Below are positions 1-9,749 of a stretch of DNA of 64,000 nucleotides, in pieces. The position numbers and the translations under genes were made by a program. The stretch spans positions 524,501 through 588,500 of the forward strand of contig NZ_CP061091.1 of NCBI RefSeq assembly GCF_017654485.1. The letters are read 5' to 3'. The number at the start of each line of letters is the position of its first letter. Within the stretch, counting starts at the first letter, position 1. The notes below the pieces were generated by a model. It did no database searches. It was not told the origin of the DNA and worked only from the letters and a program-made list of their open reading frames with translations. Origin of the DNA: Roseomonas marmotae. GTDB taxonomy: Bacteria > Pseudomonadota > Alphaproteobacteria > Acetobacterales > Acetobacteraceae.

Positions 1-82
1 GACGCGCCTCCAGCGGCCTTCGCATATTTATCCGAGAACCAAAATAAACATGCGTCCGCGAACGTGGCGCACGGAGGAATCG

Positions 83-1348
83 ATGCACGCATGTCTCCGC
101 ATGGGGGCCGTCCTCGTCACGCTCATGGCCACCACGGCCACAGCCTTCGCCGACAGCACCGTCCGCTGGTTCATCTCCGAGAACACGCCCCAGCAGACCG
201 TGTGGATGCGCGAGGTCGCCAAGCGCTACGAGGAAAGCCGCCCCGGCACCAGGATCGACATCCAGGTCATGTCGGGCGAGCCCTACAAGGCCAAGCTCAC
301 CACCATGCTGCAGTCCAGCGACCGCCCGCACCTGATCTATACCTGGGGTGGCGGCGTGCTCTTCGCCCAGGCCCAGGCGGGGCTGCTGCAGGACATCACC
401 GACAAGGTGAAGGGCGCCTGGGCCAACGACCTCAGTCCCGCGGCGCTGGAGGCGATGAGCTACCAGGGCAGGACCTATGGCGCGCCCACGCATCTGAGCC
501 AGGTCGTGCTCTGGTACAACCGCCGCCTGCTGGCCCAGGCGGGCATCGATCCCGCCAGCCTCGGTACCTGGGACGGGCTGCTGGCGGCCACGCGCAGGCT
601 GAAGGAGGCGGGCATCCAGCCCTTCACGGCCGGCGGCTCCGACAAATGGCCGCTGAACATGTTCTGGTCCGGCCTCGCGCTGCGGATCGGCGGCAGGCAG
701 GGCTTCCAGGATGCGCTGGAGCGCCGCACGGGCGGCGGCTTCGACGGTCCGGTCTTCACCCGCGCCAGCGAGATGTTCAAGCAGCTGGTCGACCTCGAAC
801 CCTTCCAGCGCGGCTTCCTGGGCGATACCGCGCCGCAGGCGGCGGGCCAGTTCGGCGACGGCAAGGCCGCGCTGCAGGTCATGGGCAACTGGTTCTACAA
901 TACCCAGCGCTCGCAGAGCAGCGGCCAGAAGGGCATCCCGGACGAGGACCTCGGCTGGATGCCCTTCCCCGCCGTGTCCGGCGGCAAGGGCGAGGCGACC
1001 GACGTGGTCGGTGGCATCAACGGCTTCCTGGTGACGCGCGGCGCGCCGCCTGAGGCGGTGGATTTCCTGCGCTACTACACCAGCCCCGCCGTGCAGCGGG
1101 AAGGCGCCGAGCGCGGCTTCTTCATCCCCGCCGCGCGCGGCGCGGGCGAGGCGCTGAAGAATCCCTTCTTCCGCCAGATCTCCGACTATCTGCAACGCGC
1201 CAGCTACGTGCAGAACTTCTACGACCAGATGCTTGGCCCGTCGGTGGGGCGCGTCGTCAACGACACCTCGGCCGACCTGGCCGCCGGACGGATGACCCCG
1301 AGGCAGGTGGGCCGGCAGATCCAGGACGCCTGGGACCTGGAACAGTAA
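83..1348 (+). CDS. ABC transporter sugar-binding protein (family 1, CUT1)
   Basis: Periplasmic binding protein of a carbohydrate ABC transporter, 421 residues from the ATG at 83. That start is chosen because a strong ribosome binding site (GGAGGAAT, 72-79) sits just upstream and the protein then opens with a clean Sec signal peptide of about 23 residues ending AFA|DS; the in-frame ATG at 50 would add 11 charged residues in front. The body reads like family-1 extracellular proteins, including a 'YNRRLLAQAGID' segment typical of the group. It is the first gene of a tightly spaced sugar operon running to 8183, with two permeases directly downstream. The sugar is not determined by sequence; xylose or a xyloside is suggested by xylA and xylB in the operon. 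Confidence 0.9.
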   Translation: MHACLRMGAVLVTLMATTATAFADSTVRWFISENTPQQTVWMREVAKRYEESRPGTRIDIQVMSGEPYKAKLTTMLQSSDRPHLIYTWGGGVLFAQAQAGLLQDITDKVKGAWANDLSPAALEAMSYQGRTYGAPTHLSQVVLWYNRRLLAQAGIDPASLGTWDGLLAATRRLKEAGIQPFTAGGSDKWPLNMFWSGLALRIGGRQGFQDALERRTGGGFDGPVFTRASEMFKQLVDLEPFQRGFLGDTAPQAAGQFGDGKAALQVMGNWFYNTQRSQSSGQKGIPDEDLGWMPFPAVSGGKGEATDVVGGINGFLVTRGAPPEAVDFLRYYTSPAVQREGAERGFFIPAARGAGEALKNPFFRQISDYLQRASYVQNFYDQMLGPSVGRVVNDTSADLAAGRMTPRQVGRQIQDAWDLEQ

Positions 1349-1361
1349 GGGGGCACGCGGG

Positions 1362-2300
1362 ATGAGCGGCTCGGAGGCCCTCGATCTCCCCATGGCCGCG
1401 CGGAACACCGCGCGGAAGCGGGACCGGCGGCGGGAGGCGCTCGCCCGCAACATCACCGCCGGGGGCTTCCTGGCCCCCGCCACCCTGCTCTTCACCCTCT
1501 TCGTCGTGCTGCCGGTCATCGAGGCCGCCTGGTACAGCTTCTACCGCTGGAACGGCTATGGCACGCCGACGGACTGGGTGGGCTGGCGCAACTACATCGC
1601 GCTGTTCAACAACAGCGTCTTCGCCAGCGCCGCCTGGAACACGGCGATGGTGGTCTTCGTCTCGCTGCTGGTGCAGTTGCCGCTGGCGCTGGGCCTCGCC
1701 CTGCTGGTGGCGCGCAACAGCCGCAGCAGCACGCTGTTCCGCACCATCTTTTTCTTGCCCTATGTGCTGGGCGAGGTGGCGGCGGGCCTGATCTGGCGCT
1801 TCGTCTTCGACGGCAATGTCGGGTTGGTCGCGGCGGCCGCCCGCTGGTTCGGGGTGGAGCCACCCTTCATCCTGGCGGATACCGAACTGGCCATCTATGC
1901 CATCCTGGTCGTGGTGGTCTGGAAGTATTTCGGCTTCCACATGATGATCTACATCGCCGGCCTGCAGGACATCCCGCGCGAGATGCGGGAGGCGGCGGAG
2001 ATCGATGGCGCCACACGCTGGCAGTCGCTGCGCCATGTCGTGCTGCCGATGCTCTGGCCGGCCATCCGCATCTCCATCTTCTTCTCCGTCGTCGGCGCCC
2101 TGCAGCTTTTCGACGTGGTGATGCCGCTGACCGGCGGCGGGCCTTCCAATGCCTCGCATACCCTGGTCACCTTCCAGTACAATTTCGGCATCACCCGCAT
2201 GAATATCGGCTTCGGCAGCGCGATGGGCGTGGTGCTCTTCCTGGCCTGCGTGGGCTTCACCCTGGTCTACCGGCGCTATGTGATGCGGGAGTCCCACTGA
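1362..2300 (+). CDS. sugar ABC transporter permease (MalF/UgpA type)
   Basis: Inner-membrane permease of 312 residues with a cytoplasmic basic N-terminus and about six membrane spans. The EAA loop that contacts the ATPase is clear ('EAAEIDGATRWQSLRHVV'). It starts 13 bases after the binding-protein stop, and its TGA overlaps the ATG of the next permease, so the two permeases are probably translationally coupled. Family: CUT1 binding-protein-dependent transport permease. It works as a heterodimer with the gene at 2300. No ATPase gene is found in this operon. Confidence 0.92.
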   Translation: MSGSEALDLPMAARNTARKRDRRREALARNITAGGFLAPATLLFTLFVVLPVIEAAWYSFYRWNGYGTPTDWVGWRNYIALFNNSVFASAAWNTAMVVFVSLLVQLPLALGLALLVARNSRSSTLFRTIFFLPYVLGEVAAGLIWRFVFDGNVGLVAAAARWFGVEPPFILADTELAIYAILVVVVWKYFGFHMMIYIAGLQDIPREMREAAEIDGATRWQSLRHVVLPMLWPAIRISIFFSVVGALQLFDVVMPLTGGGPSNASHTLVTFQYNFGITRMNIGFGSAMGVVLFLACVGFTLVYRRYVMRESH

Positions 2301-3121
2301 TGCGCGACCGTGCCGCACTTCCCCGCCTGCTGGTGCTGACGCTCGTCGCTGGCATCGTGCTGCTGCCGCTGGTCACGGTGGCGCTCGGCGGCTTCAAGAA
2401 CATGGGCGAGCTGCGGGTGAACCCCTTCGGCCTGCCGGCCGAGTGGTACTGGGAGAATTACCGCGACGCCATCATGGGCTCGCGGCTCTGGCGGTCGCTG
2501 CTCAACTCGGTGCTGCTCTCCTTCGGCACCGTCTTCCTGACCCTGGTGGTGGGGGCCATGGCGGCCTTCGCCTTCGCGCAGATCCGCTTCTTCGGCAAGC
2601 GGATGCTCTTCTCCTACTTCCTGCTGGGCCTGCTCTTTCCGGCCGCCACGGCCATCCTGCCGCTCTTTATCCGCGTGCGGAACCTGGGCCTGCTGGACAC
2701 GCCCTGGGGCGTGATCCTGCCGCAGGCCGCCTTCGGCCTGGGCATGGCCATCCTGCTGCTCTGGGGCTTCTTCAGGCAGCTTCCGGAAGCGCTCTGGGAC
2801 GCGGCGGTGATCGATGGCTGCAGCCACGGGCGCTTCCTCTGGCATGTGGTGCTGCCGCTCTCGCGGCCCATCCTGGCCACCGTCGCGGTCTTCACCCTCG
2901 TGCACAGCTGGAACAGCTACCTGCTGCCGCTGACGCTGCTGAACTCGCCGGGCACCTATCCCTGGACGCTGACCATCATGGATTACGCCGGCGAATATTC
3001 CACGGACTGGCCGGGCATCCTGGCCTTCATAACGCTGACCCTGATCCCCGCCGTCATCTTCTTCCTGGTGGCGCAGAAGCAGATCGTCGCCGGGCTGACC
3101 AGCGGTGCGGTGAAGGGCTGA
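2300..3121 (+). CDS. sugar ABC transporter permease (MalG/UgpE type)
   Basis: Second CUT1 permease, 273 residues, about six membrane spans, with the EAA-type loop 'DAAVIDGCSHGRFLWHVV'. The ATG overlaps the previous stop codon (TGATG), which signals translational coupling and 1:1 production with its partner. It ends in a short polar tail ('TSGAVKG') typical of MalG-like permeases. In many CUT1 operons the ATPase follows here; instead the next gene encodes a sugar isomerase/epimerase-like protein, so the energising subunit must come from elsewhere. Confidence 0.92.
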   Translation: MRDRAALPRLLVLTLVAGIVLLPLVTVALGGFKNMGELRVNPFGLPAEWYWENYRDAIMGSRLWRSLLNSVLLSFGTVFLTLVVGAMAAFAFAQIRFFGKRMLFSYFLLGLLFPAATAILPLFIRVRNLGLLDTPWGVILPQAAFGLGMAILLLWGFFRQLPEALWDAAVIDGCSHGRFLWHVVLPLSRPILATVAVFTLVHSWNSYLLPLTLLNSPGTYPWTLTIMDYAGEYSTDWPGILAFITLTLIPAVIFFLVAQKQIVAGLTSGAVKG

Positions 3122-3153
3122 CAAGAACAGACATCGGAGGAGCGTGAACCAAC

Positions 3154-4215
3154 ATGCCCATGCGCACCATCAAGGGGCCCGGTATCTTCCTGGCGCAGTT
3201 CGCCGCCGATACGGCGCCGCATGACAGCCTGCCCAACATCGCCCGCTGGGCGGCCGGACACGGCTACAAGGGCGTGCAGGTCCCGAGCTGGGACGCGCGT
3301 CTTTTCGACCTGGCCCGCGCCGCCGAGAGCAGGACCTATTGCGACGAGGTCAAGGGCATCCTGGCCGATGCGGGGCTGGAGCTGACCGAGCTGTCCACGC
3401 ATCTGCAGGGCCAGCTGGTCGCGGTGCATCCGGCCTATGACCTGGCCTTCGACGGTTTCGCGGCGCCGGAGGTGCGCGGCAGCCCGAAGGCGCGGCAGGA
3501 ATGGGCGGTGAACCAGATGATGCTGGCCGCCCGCGCCTCCGCCAATCTCGGGCTGACGGCGCATGTCACCTTCTCCGGCGGCCTCGCTTGGCCCTTCGTC
3601 TATCCCTGGCCGCAGCGCCCGGCGGGGCTGGTGGAGGCCGCTTTCGACGAGCTGGCGCGCCGCTGGACGCCGATCCTGAATGCCTTCGACGAGGCGGGCG
3701 TCGATCTCTGCTACGAGATCCATCCCGGCGAGGACCTGCACGACGGCGTCACCTTCGAGATGTTCCTGGAACGCACAGGCAACCACCCGCGCTGCAACAT
3801 GCTCTACGACCCCAGCCACTACGTGCTGCAGCAGCTCGACTACCTTGAGAATATCGACATCTACCACCAGCGCATCCGCATGTTCCATGTGAAGGATGCC
3901 GAGTTCAACCCGACCGGCCGGCAGGGCGTCTATTCCGGCTTCCAGCCCTGGGCGCAGCGCGCCGGCCGCTTCCGCTCGCTCGGCGACGGGCAGGTGGATT
4001 TCGGCGCCATCTTCTCCAAGCTTTCGCAATACGGCTTCGATGGCTGGGCGGTGCTGGAATGGGAATGCTGCATCAAGGACAGCGAGCAGGGCGCGGCCGA
4101 GGGCGCGCCCTTCATCGCCAGTCACATCATCCAGGTCGCCTCCCGCGCCTTCGATGATTTCGCGGCGAGCGGCATCGACCAGGACACCAACAAGAAGCTT
4201 CTGGGGATCGGCTGA
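3154..4215 (+). CDS. sugar phosphate isomerase/epimerase family protein
   Basis: 353-residue TIM-barrel protein of the xylose-isomerase-like AP-endonuclease-2 superfamily. Visible landmarks are 'CYEIHPGEDLHDG' (metal-binding Glu/His region), 'NMLYDPSHYVLQ' and 'MFHVKDAEFNP', which fit the Glu/Asp/His metal ligands of these enzymes. The start at 3154 has a GGAGGAG site upstream; 3160 is an alternative. It lies between transporter genes and an oxidoreductase, a pairing common in sugar and inositol-like catabolic operons where the two enzymes interconvert keto-sugars. The exact substrate cannot be read from the sequence. Confidence 0.85.
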   Translation: MPMRTIKGPGIFLAQFAADTAPHDSLPNIARWAAGHGYKGVQVPSWDARLFDLARAAESRTYCDEVKGILADAGLELTELSTHLQGQLVAVHPAYDLAFDGFAAPEVRGSPKARQEWAVNQMMLAARASANLGLTAHVTFSGGLAWPFVYPWPQRPAGLVEAAFDELARRWTPILNAFDEAGVDLCYEIHPGEDLHDGVTFEMFLERTGNHPRCNMLYDPSHYVLQQLDYLENIDIYHQRIRMFHVKDAEFNPTGRQGVYSGFQPWAQRAGRFRSLGDGQVDFGAIFSKLSQYGFDGWAVLEWECCIKDSEQGAAEGAPFIASHIIQVASRAFDDFAASGIDQDTNKKLLGIG

Positions 4216-4216
4216 G

Positions 4217-5398
4217 ATGACCATCGAGGGAGGCCAGGGGGCGGCGGCCGGACGACGCCTGCGGCTGGGCATGGTGGGCGGCGGCGAGGGCGCCTTCATC
4301 GGCGCCGTGCACCGCATCGCGGCGCGGCTCGACGATCGCTATGAGCTGGTGGCCGGAGCGCTCTCCTCCGAGCCGGAGCGGGCGAAGGCCAGCGCGGCGG
4401 CGCTGCATATCGCGCCCGGGCGTGCCTATGGCAGCTTCACGGAGATGGCGGAGCGCGAGGCGGCGCGGCCGGACGGCATCGACGTGGTGGCGGTGGTGAC
4501 GCCCAACCACATGCACGCCGCCCCCGTGCGCGCCTTCGCCGAGCGCGGCATCCATGTCATCTGCGACAAGCCGCTGACCCACCGGCTGGAGGATGCGCTG
4601 GAGCTGGCGGAGGTGGTGCGGCGCTCCGGCATCGTCTTCGGCCTGACGCATAATTACACCGGCCACCCGATGGTGCGGCAGGCGCGGGAGATGGTCGCCG
4701 CCGGCGCCATCGGCCCGGTGCGGGTGGTGCAGGTGGAATATCCGCAGGACTGGCTGACCACGCGGCTGGAGGAGAGCGGGCAGAAGCAGGCCTCCTGGCG
4801 CACCGACCCCGCCCGCTCCGGCGCCGCCGGCTGCGTGGGCGATATCGGCACCCATGCCTTCAACCTCGCCGAATTCGTCACGGGGCTGCGCTGCGAGCGG
4901 CTGGCGGCGGAGCTGAGCACTTTCGTTCAGGGCCGCGCGCTGGACGACAACGCGCATATGCTGCTGCGCTTCGCCGGCGGCGCGCGGGGGATGCTCTGGT
5001 CCTCCCAGGTCGCGCCGGGCAACGAGAATGCGCTGCGCCTGCGCGTCTATGGCGAGACGGGCGGGCTGGAATGGGCGCAGGAACAGCCCAACCACCTGCT
5101 GCACAGCCCCTTCGGGGAGCCGCCCCGGCTGATCCGCCGCGCGGGGGCCGGGGCCAGCCCGGCCGCCGCCCATGCCAGCCGCATCCCCGGCGGGCATCCG
5201 GAGGGCTATCTGGAAGCCTTCGCCCAGCTCTACCGCGAGCTGGCCGACCAGATCGCGGCGCGGCTGGACAGGCGGCAGCCCGACCCCGCCAGCCTGCTGG
5301 TGCCGGGGCTGGAGGAGGGGTTGCGCGGCATGCGCTTCATCACCGCCGCCGTCGAATCCAGCCGGCGGGACGCGGCCTGGACGGCACTGGAAGGCTGA
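4217..5398 (+). CDS. Gfo/Idh/MocA family oxidoreductase
   Basis: NAD(P)-dependent sugar dehydrogenase-like protein of 393 residues. The N-terminal Rossmann fold begins 'LRLGMVGGGEGAFIGAVH', followed by the conserved 'CDKPLT' motif, whose Lys is the expected catalytic residue, and 'GDIGTHAFNLAEFV' in the C-terminal domain. The start at 4217 is one base past the previous stop (TGAGATG). It probably oxidises or epimerises a sugar hydroxyl in concert with the neighbouring isomerase/epimerase. The stop overlaps the ATG of the kinase gene. Family is certain; substrate is unknown. Confidence 0.88.
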   Translation: MTIEGGQGAAAGRRLRLGMVGGGEGAFIGAVHRIAARLDDRYELVAGALSSEPERAKASAAALHIAPGRAYGSFTEMAEREAARPDGIDVVAVVTPNHMHAAPVRAFAERGIHVICDKPLTHRLEDALELAEVVRRSGIVFGLTHNYTGHPMVRQAREMVAAGAIGPVRVVQVEYPQDWLTTRLEESGQKQASWRTDPARSGAAGCVGDIGTHAFNLAEFVTGLRCERLAAELSTFVQGRALDDNAHMLLRFAGGARGMLWSSQVAPGNENALRLRVYGETGGLEWAQEQPNHLLHSPFGEPPRLIRRAGAGASPAAAHASRIPGGHPEGYLEAFAQLYRELADQIAARLDRRQPDPASLLVPGLEEGLRGMRFITAAVESSRRDAAWTALEG

Positions 5399-6879
5399 TG
5401 CATCTCGGCCTCGATCTCGGCACCTCCGGCGTCAAGGCGGTGCTGACGGGGGCCGCGGGGGAGGTGCTGGCCCAGGCCACCGCTCCCCTGGCGGTCTCCC
5501 GTCCCCGTCCGCTCTGGAGCGAGCAGGACCCGGCGGAGTGGTGGCGGGCGACGGAAGCCGCCCTGGCGGCGCTGCGCCGCACGCATGATCTCTCCGGCGT
5601 CCGGGCGCTCGGCATCGCCGGGCAGATGCACGGGGCGGTGCTGCTGGACGCGGCGGATGCGGTGCTGCGCGCCGCCATCCTCTGGAATGACGGCCGCTGC
5701 GGCACGGAATGCCGGGAGTTGGAGGCGGCCGAGCCGCGCGCCGCCGCCATCACCGGCAATCTCGTCATGCCCGGCTTCACCGCGCCCAAGCTGCTCTGGG
5801 TGCGGCGGCATGAGCCGGAGATCTTCGCCCGCACGCGGCGCGTGCTGCTGCCCAAGGACTGGCTGCGGCTGCGCCTGACGGGCGAGGCCATCTCCGAGAT
5901 GTCGGATGCCGCCGGCACGCTCTGGCTGGATGTGGCGGCGCGGCGCTGGTCTCCGGAGATGCTGGCGGCAACAGGGCTTTCCGAAAGCCAGATGCCCGCC
6001 CTGGTGGAAGGCAGCGCCCCCGCCGGGCGCCTGCGGCCCGAGGCCGCCGCGGCGCTGGGCCTGCCGCCCGGCATTCCGCTGGCCGGCGGCGCGGGGGACA
6101 ATGCGGGCGGGGCGGTGGGCATCGGCTGCACGGAGCCGGGGGATGCCTTCCTCTCGCTCGGCACCTCCGGCGTCATCTTCGTCAGCGACCCCGGCTTCCT
6201 GCCCGACCCCGGCCGCGCGGTGCATGCCTTCTGCCACGCCCTGCCCGGGCGCTGGCACCGGATGTCCGTCATCCTCTCCGCCGCCGCCTCCCTCTCCTGG
6301 ATCACCCGCGTCACGGGCGCGGCGGATGAGGCGGCGCTGCTGGCGGAGGTGGAGCGGGCGGGCCTGGCCGCCGCCCACGGCCCGGTCTTCCTGCCCTATC
6401 TCTCCGGCGAGCGGACGCCGCATAACGACCCGCATGCCAGCGGCCAGTTCTTCGGCCTCACCGCCGGCACGGAGCGAGCCGACCTGGCCCGCGCGGTTCT
6501 GGAAGGCGTGGCCTTCGCCATGGCGGACGGGCTGGAGGCGCTGGAGGCCCGGGGCGCCCGCATCCCCGCGCTGGCGGCCATCGGCGGCGGCGCCCGCAGC
6601 CGGGCCTGGCTGCGCATCCTGGCGGCCACGCTCGACCGGCCCGTGCTGACCGTGACGGGCGCCGAGACCGGGCCTGCCCTGGGGGCCGCGCGCCTCGCCC
6701 GGATCGCCTGCGGTGACGGCGGCATCGCCGAGGTCTGCGCCAAGCCCGCCATCGCCGCCGTGATCGAACCCGAGGGCGATCTGGCGGCGGGTCTGGCCCC
6801 CCGCCGCGCCACCTATCGCCGCCTCTATCCCGCGCTGCGCGATCTCTTCGCCGCGGCCCATCCGGAAACCGTCCGATGA
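5398..6879 (+). CDS. xylB: xylulokinase-like FGGY sugar kinase
   Basis: FGGY-family kinase of 493 residues, normal for xylulokinase. The N-terminal phosphate loop '[12 protein letters not shown]', the '[10 protein letters not shown]' motif (substrate-binding stretch of xylulokinases), '[10 protein letters not shown]' and the C-terminal '[16 protein letters not shown]' are all in order. It should phosphorylate D-xylulose made by the xylose isomerase encoded next, feeding the pentose phosphate pathway. Start and stop overlap both neighbours (ATG in TGATG at 5396; stop inside ATGA at 6876), so the unit is translationally coupled. Confidence 0.92.
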   Translation: MHLGLDLGTSGVKAVLTGAAGEVLAQATAPLAVSRPRPLWSEQDPAEWWRATEAALAALRRTHDLSGVRALGIAGQMHGAVLLDAADAVLRAAILWNDGRCGTECRELEAAEPRAAAITGNLVMPGFTAPKLLWVRRHEPEIFARTRRVLLPKDWLRLRLTGEAISEMSDAAGTLWLDVAARRWSPEMLAATGLSESQMPALVEGSAPAGRLRPEAAAALGLPPGIPLAGGAGDNAGGAVGIGCTEPGDAFLSLGTSGVIFVSDPGFLPDPGRAVHAFCHALPGRWHRMSVILSAAASLSWITRVTGAADEAALLAEVERAGLAAAHGPVFLPYLSGERTPHNDPHASGQFFGLTAGTERADLARAVLEGVAFAMADGLEALEARGARIPALAAIGGGARSRAWLRILAATLDRPVLTVTGAETGPALGAARLARIACGDGGIAEVCAKPAIAAVIEPEGDLAAGLAPRRATYRRLYPALRDLFAAAHPETVR

Positions 6880-8183
6880 GCACCATCTTCGACCGCCTGC
6901 CCCACATCCGCTATGCCGGCCCCGAAGCCACCGATCCCTTCGCGCTGCGCTACTACGACGCGAAGCGGGTGGTGCTGGGGCGGAGCATGGAGGACTGGCT
7001 GCGCCCCGCCGTGGCCTATTGGCATTCCTTCGTCGGCAACGGGCTCGATCCCTTCGGCGCGCCGACGCATCAGCGCCCCTGGTTCTCCGGCGACCCGGTG
7101 CAGGCGGCGCATCAGAAGGCCGAGGCCGCCTTCGTCTTCCTGGAGAAGCTCGGCCTGCCCTTCTTCTGCTTCCATGACCGCGACGTGGCGCCGGAGGGCG
7201 GGACGCTGCGGGAGAGCAATGCCCTGCTGGACCGCGTGCTGGAGACGGTGCAGGCGCAGATGCAGCGGACGGGCATCCGCCTGCTCTGGGGCACCGCCAA
7301 CCTCTTCAGCCATCCCCGCTACATGGCCGGCGCCGCCACCAACCCGGACCCGGAAGTCTTCGCCTATGCCGCCGGGCAGGTGAAGCACGTTCTGGAAGCC
7401 ACGCACCGGCTGGGCGGCGCCAATTACGTGCTCTGGGGCGGGCGCGAGGGCTATGACACCCTGCTGAACACCGACCTCCGGCAGGAGGACGCGCAGCTCG
7501 GCCGTTTCCTGAACCTGGTTGTGGAGCACAAGCACCGCATCGGCTTCCCCGGCACCATCCTGATCGAGCCCAAGCCGATGGAGCCCACCAAGCACCAGTA
7601 TGACCGCGATGTCGCCACCGTGTACGGCTTCCTCTCCCGGCACGGGCTGCTGGGCGAGGTGAAGCTGAATATCGAGGCGAACCACGCCACCCTCGCCGGC
7701 CATTCCTTCGAGCATGAGATCGCGACGGCGGCGGCGCTGGGCATCCTGGGCTCGCTCGACATGAACCGGGGCGATCCGCAGAATGGCTGGGATACCGACC
7801 AGTTCCCGAACAACGCGCAGGATCTCTCGCTGGCCATGCTGGAGGTCGTGCGCGCGGGCGGGCTCGGCCAGGGCGGCGTGAACTTCGATGCCAAGATCCG
7901 CCGCCAGAGCATCGATCCCGAGGATCTGCTGCACGCGCATGTCGGCGGCATCGACACCACCGCGCGGGCCCTGCTGATCGCGGAGCGGATCCTGCGGGAT
8001 GGCGGGCTGGAGCGGGCGCGGGAGGAGCGTTACGCCGGCTGGAAGAGCGGCTTCGGCCAGCAGGTGATGCAGGGGCAGGTCAGCCTGGAAGCCCTGGCCG
8101 AACATGCCGCGACGCATCCACCGCCGCAGCCGCGCAGCGGGCGGCAGGAGGCGCTGGAGAATATCGCCGCCCGCTTCGCCTGA
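6876..8183 (+). CDS. xylA: xylose isomerase
   Basis: 435-residue class II-length D-xylose isomerase converting D-xylose to D-xylulose in the cytoplasm. Visible motifs are '[17 protein letters not shown]' (catalytic His and neighbouring Asp), '[15 protein letters not shown]', '[14 protein letters not shown]' (metal Glu and catalytic Lys) and '[17 protein letters not shown]'. Its ATG overlaps the kinase TGA (ATGA). It closes the operon and is followed by a GC-rich hairpin and a T-rich stretch. Together with xylB it argues that the transported sugar is xylose or is converted to it. Confidence 0.96.
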   Translation: MSTIFDRLPHIRYAGPEATDPFALRYYDAKRVVLGRSMEDWLRPAVAYWHSFVGNGLDPFGAPTHQRPWFSGDPVQAAHQKAEAAFVFLEKLGLPFFCFHDRDVAPEGGTLRESNALLDRVLETVQAQMQRTGIRLLWGTANLFSHPRYMAGAATNPDPEVFAYAAGQVKHVLEATHRLGGANYVLWGGREGYDTLLNTDLRQEDAQLGRFLNLVVEHKHRIGFPGTILIEPKPMEPTKHQYDRDVATVYGFLSRHGLLGEVKLNIEANHATLAGHSFEHEIATAAALGILGSLDMNRGDPQNGWDTDQFPNNAQDLSLAMLEVVRAGGLGQGGVNFDAKIRRQSIDPEDLLHAHVGGIDTTARALLIAERILRDGGLERAREERYAGWKSGFGQQVMQGQVSLEALAEHAATHPPPQPRSGRQEALENIAARFA

Positions 8184-8189
8184 GGGCGG

Positions 8190-8215
8190 GCCGGCGGCCG
8201 CCGGCTGTCCGTTCT
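8190..8215 (+). terminator. probable rho-independent terminator after xylA
   Basis: Palindrome GCCGGC-GGCC-GCCGGC at 8190-8205 followed by a pyrimidine- and T-rich run (TGTCCGTTCTTT). It lies just after the xylose operon and before a 137-base stretch with no gene. Confidence 0.5.
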
Positions 8216-8342
8216 TTCACCCTCCGCGCCGCACTCCGCTCTGGCACGGGCGCCCGATCTGCGCTTCAAGAAATGCCAGAGCTGGACTCGCCCGCCGCCT
8301 CTCGTGGCCGCGACAACCGGCCGCGAGGAGAGGGAGAGAAAG

Positions 8343-9542
8343 GTGAAGATCGAGCGGCTGCGCGCCTATATGACGCGCGACAAGGATCGCCCGCGCGTCC
8401 TGCTGGCGATGGACACGGATGCCGGCATCACCGGCTGGGGCGAATGCTACAACCACGGGCCGGACAGGGCCCTGCTGCCCCTGCTGAACTATCTGTCGAC
8501 CTTCCTGGCGGGGCGCGATCCCCGCCGCATTGAGTTCCTGATCCAGTATCTCATGCAGCAGACCCGGTTTCCGCCGGGCGCGCTGGGGCTGGCGGCGATT
8601 TCCGCCATCGATCACTGCCTCTGGGACATCTCCGCCAAGGCGCTGGGCGTGCCGGTCTATATGCTGCTGGGCGGCCATGCGCGCGACCGCGTGCGCGTCT
8701 ATGCCGGCGTCTATACCGCCCCCGACCCCGAGCGCGCGCGGGACGAGATGGACGCCCTGCATGAGGGCTGGGGATTCACCGCCTTCAAGCTCAGCCCCTA
8801 TCGCATCGACATGCATGCCCATCGCTGGGGCGAGGTGGTGCGCACCAGCGCCGAATATTTCCGCCAGCTGCGGGAGACGGTGGATTCCCGCTACGAAATC
8901 GCCTTCGACGCCCATGCCAAGATCTTCGAGCCGCGTCAGGCCGCGCAGCTCGGCAATGCCCTGGCGCCCTACGACCCCCTCTTCTTCGAGGAGCCGCTGC
9001 GGCCCGAGAATTTCGAGGCCTGGGGCGAGCTGCACCGCGATCTGACCTGCACCCTGGCCACCGGCGAATCCCTCTACAGCCGCTTCGAGTTTCTGCGCCT
9101 GCTGCAGGTGCGCGGCTGCGACATCATCCAGCCCGATATCTGCGTCGTCGGCGGGCTGCTGGAGATGCGCAAGATCGCCGCCCTGGCGGAGGCGCATTTC
9201 GTCACCGTCGCGCCGCACAACCCGATGGGCCCGCTGGCCACGGCCGTGAATGTGCATTTCAGCGCCGCCCAGCCGAATTTCCGCATCCTGGAATACCGCC
9301 TGCCCAACGGGGCGAACTACGCCTTCCAAGCCGGCGGGGAGAAGGGCACGCCTGCCCCGCAGCAGGGCGAGGCCCGCTATGTCCTCGATCCCTACCTCCC
9401 CAGGGACGGCTACCTCGAGCTGCGCCCGGACCGCCCGGGCTGGGGCGTCGAGATCGACGAGGAGTATCTGAAGACCGACCGCTACATCCACTGGGAACGT
9501 AAGGTGCCCCTCCGCCCGGACGGCTCGACTGCCTTCGCCTGA
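8343..9542 (+). CDS. mandelate racemase/muconate lactonizing (enolase superfamily) sugar-acid dehydratase
   Basis: 399 residues from a GTG at 8343, preceded by a purine-rich site (GAGGAGAGGGAGAGAAAG). An upstream in-frame ATG at 8304 would add 13 residues before the conserved start 'KIERLRAYM'. Enolase-superfamily metal ligands are visible in order: Asp in 'IAFDAHAKI', Glu in 'LFFEEPLRPE', Glu in 'ATGESLYSRFEF'. The catalytic Asp-His dyad is represented by 'QPDICVVGG' and 'VAPHNPMGP'. It resembles galactonate dehydratase-type members that turn sugar acids into 2-keto-3-deoxy acids. Substrate assignment within this family is unreliable by eye. It opens the sugar-acid block with the UxuA-like gene downstream. 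Confidence 0.85.
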   Translation: MKIERLRAYMTRDKDRPRVLLAMDTDAGITGWGECYNHGPDRALLPLLNYLSTFLAGRDPRRIEFLIQYLMQQTRFPPGALGLAAISAIDHCLWDISAKALGVPVYMLLGGHARDRVRVYAGVYTAPDPERARDEMDALHEGWGFTAFKLSPYRIDMHAHRWGEVVRTSAEYFRQLRETVDSRYEIAFDAHAKIFEPRQAAQLGNALAPYDPLFFEEPLRPENFEAWGELHRDLTCTLATGESLYSRFEFLRLLQVRGCDIIQPDICVVGGLLEMRKIAALAEAHFVTVAPHNPMGPLATAVNVHFSAAQPNFRILEYRLPNGANYAFQAGGEKGTPAPQQGEARYVLDPYLPRDGYLELRPDRPGWGVEIDEEYLKTDRYIHWERKVPLRPDGSTAFA

Positions 9543-9570
9543 CGATCGGAACGGTGGCGCACAAAACCCT

Positions 9571-9608
9571 TTGACCGCCGCCGCGACCGATATATGGTCG
9601 TATGACAA
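9571..9608 (+). promoter_or_regulatory. candidate promoter with overlapping GntR-like dyad
   Basis: TTGACC at 9571-9576 is followed 16 bases later by TATGGT (9593-9598). The -10 region overlaps a dyad TGGTC-GTAT-GACAA (9595-9608), similar in form to operators of FadR-subfamily GntR regulators, which often control uronate and galactonate genes. A second overlapping dyad is GACC...GGTC at 9585-9599. No GntR gene is in the window, so this is inference from sequence shape only. The remaining 140 bases to the gene at 9750 show no other feature. Confidence 0.4.
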
Positions 9609-9749
9609 GTACGGGACAGGCGGATGCGACAGAATCTCCGCCAGGACACCGGGAGGGATCGGATGGCGCATCTGCCGGACAGCAGGCCCTTTGGACACCC
9701 CCGGGCGCGGGTCCGCCGTGCCGGCCCGCGCCTGTCCTGAGCCGCATCC

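Noticed and set aside
5230..6861. Long minus-strand open frames opposite the kinase and other sugar genes
   Set aside because: Same GC-driven artefact; the plus strand carries conserved FGGY kinase motifs and tight operon overlaps.
9680..9745. GGACACCCCCGGGC sequence resembling an arm of the palindromic repeat
   Set aside because: Only a short stretch matches and the inner and outer hairpins are absent, so chance similarity in GC-rich DNA cannot be excluded.
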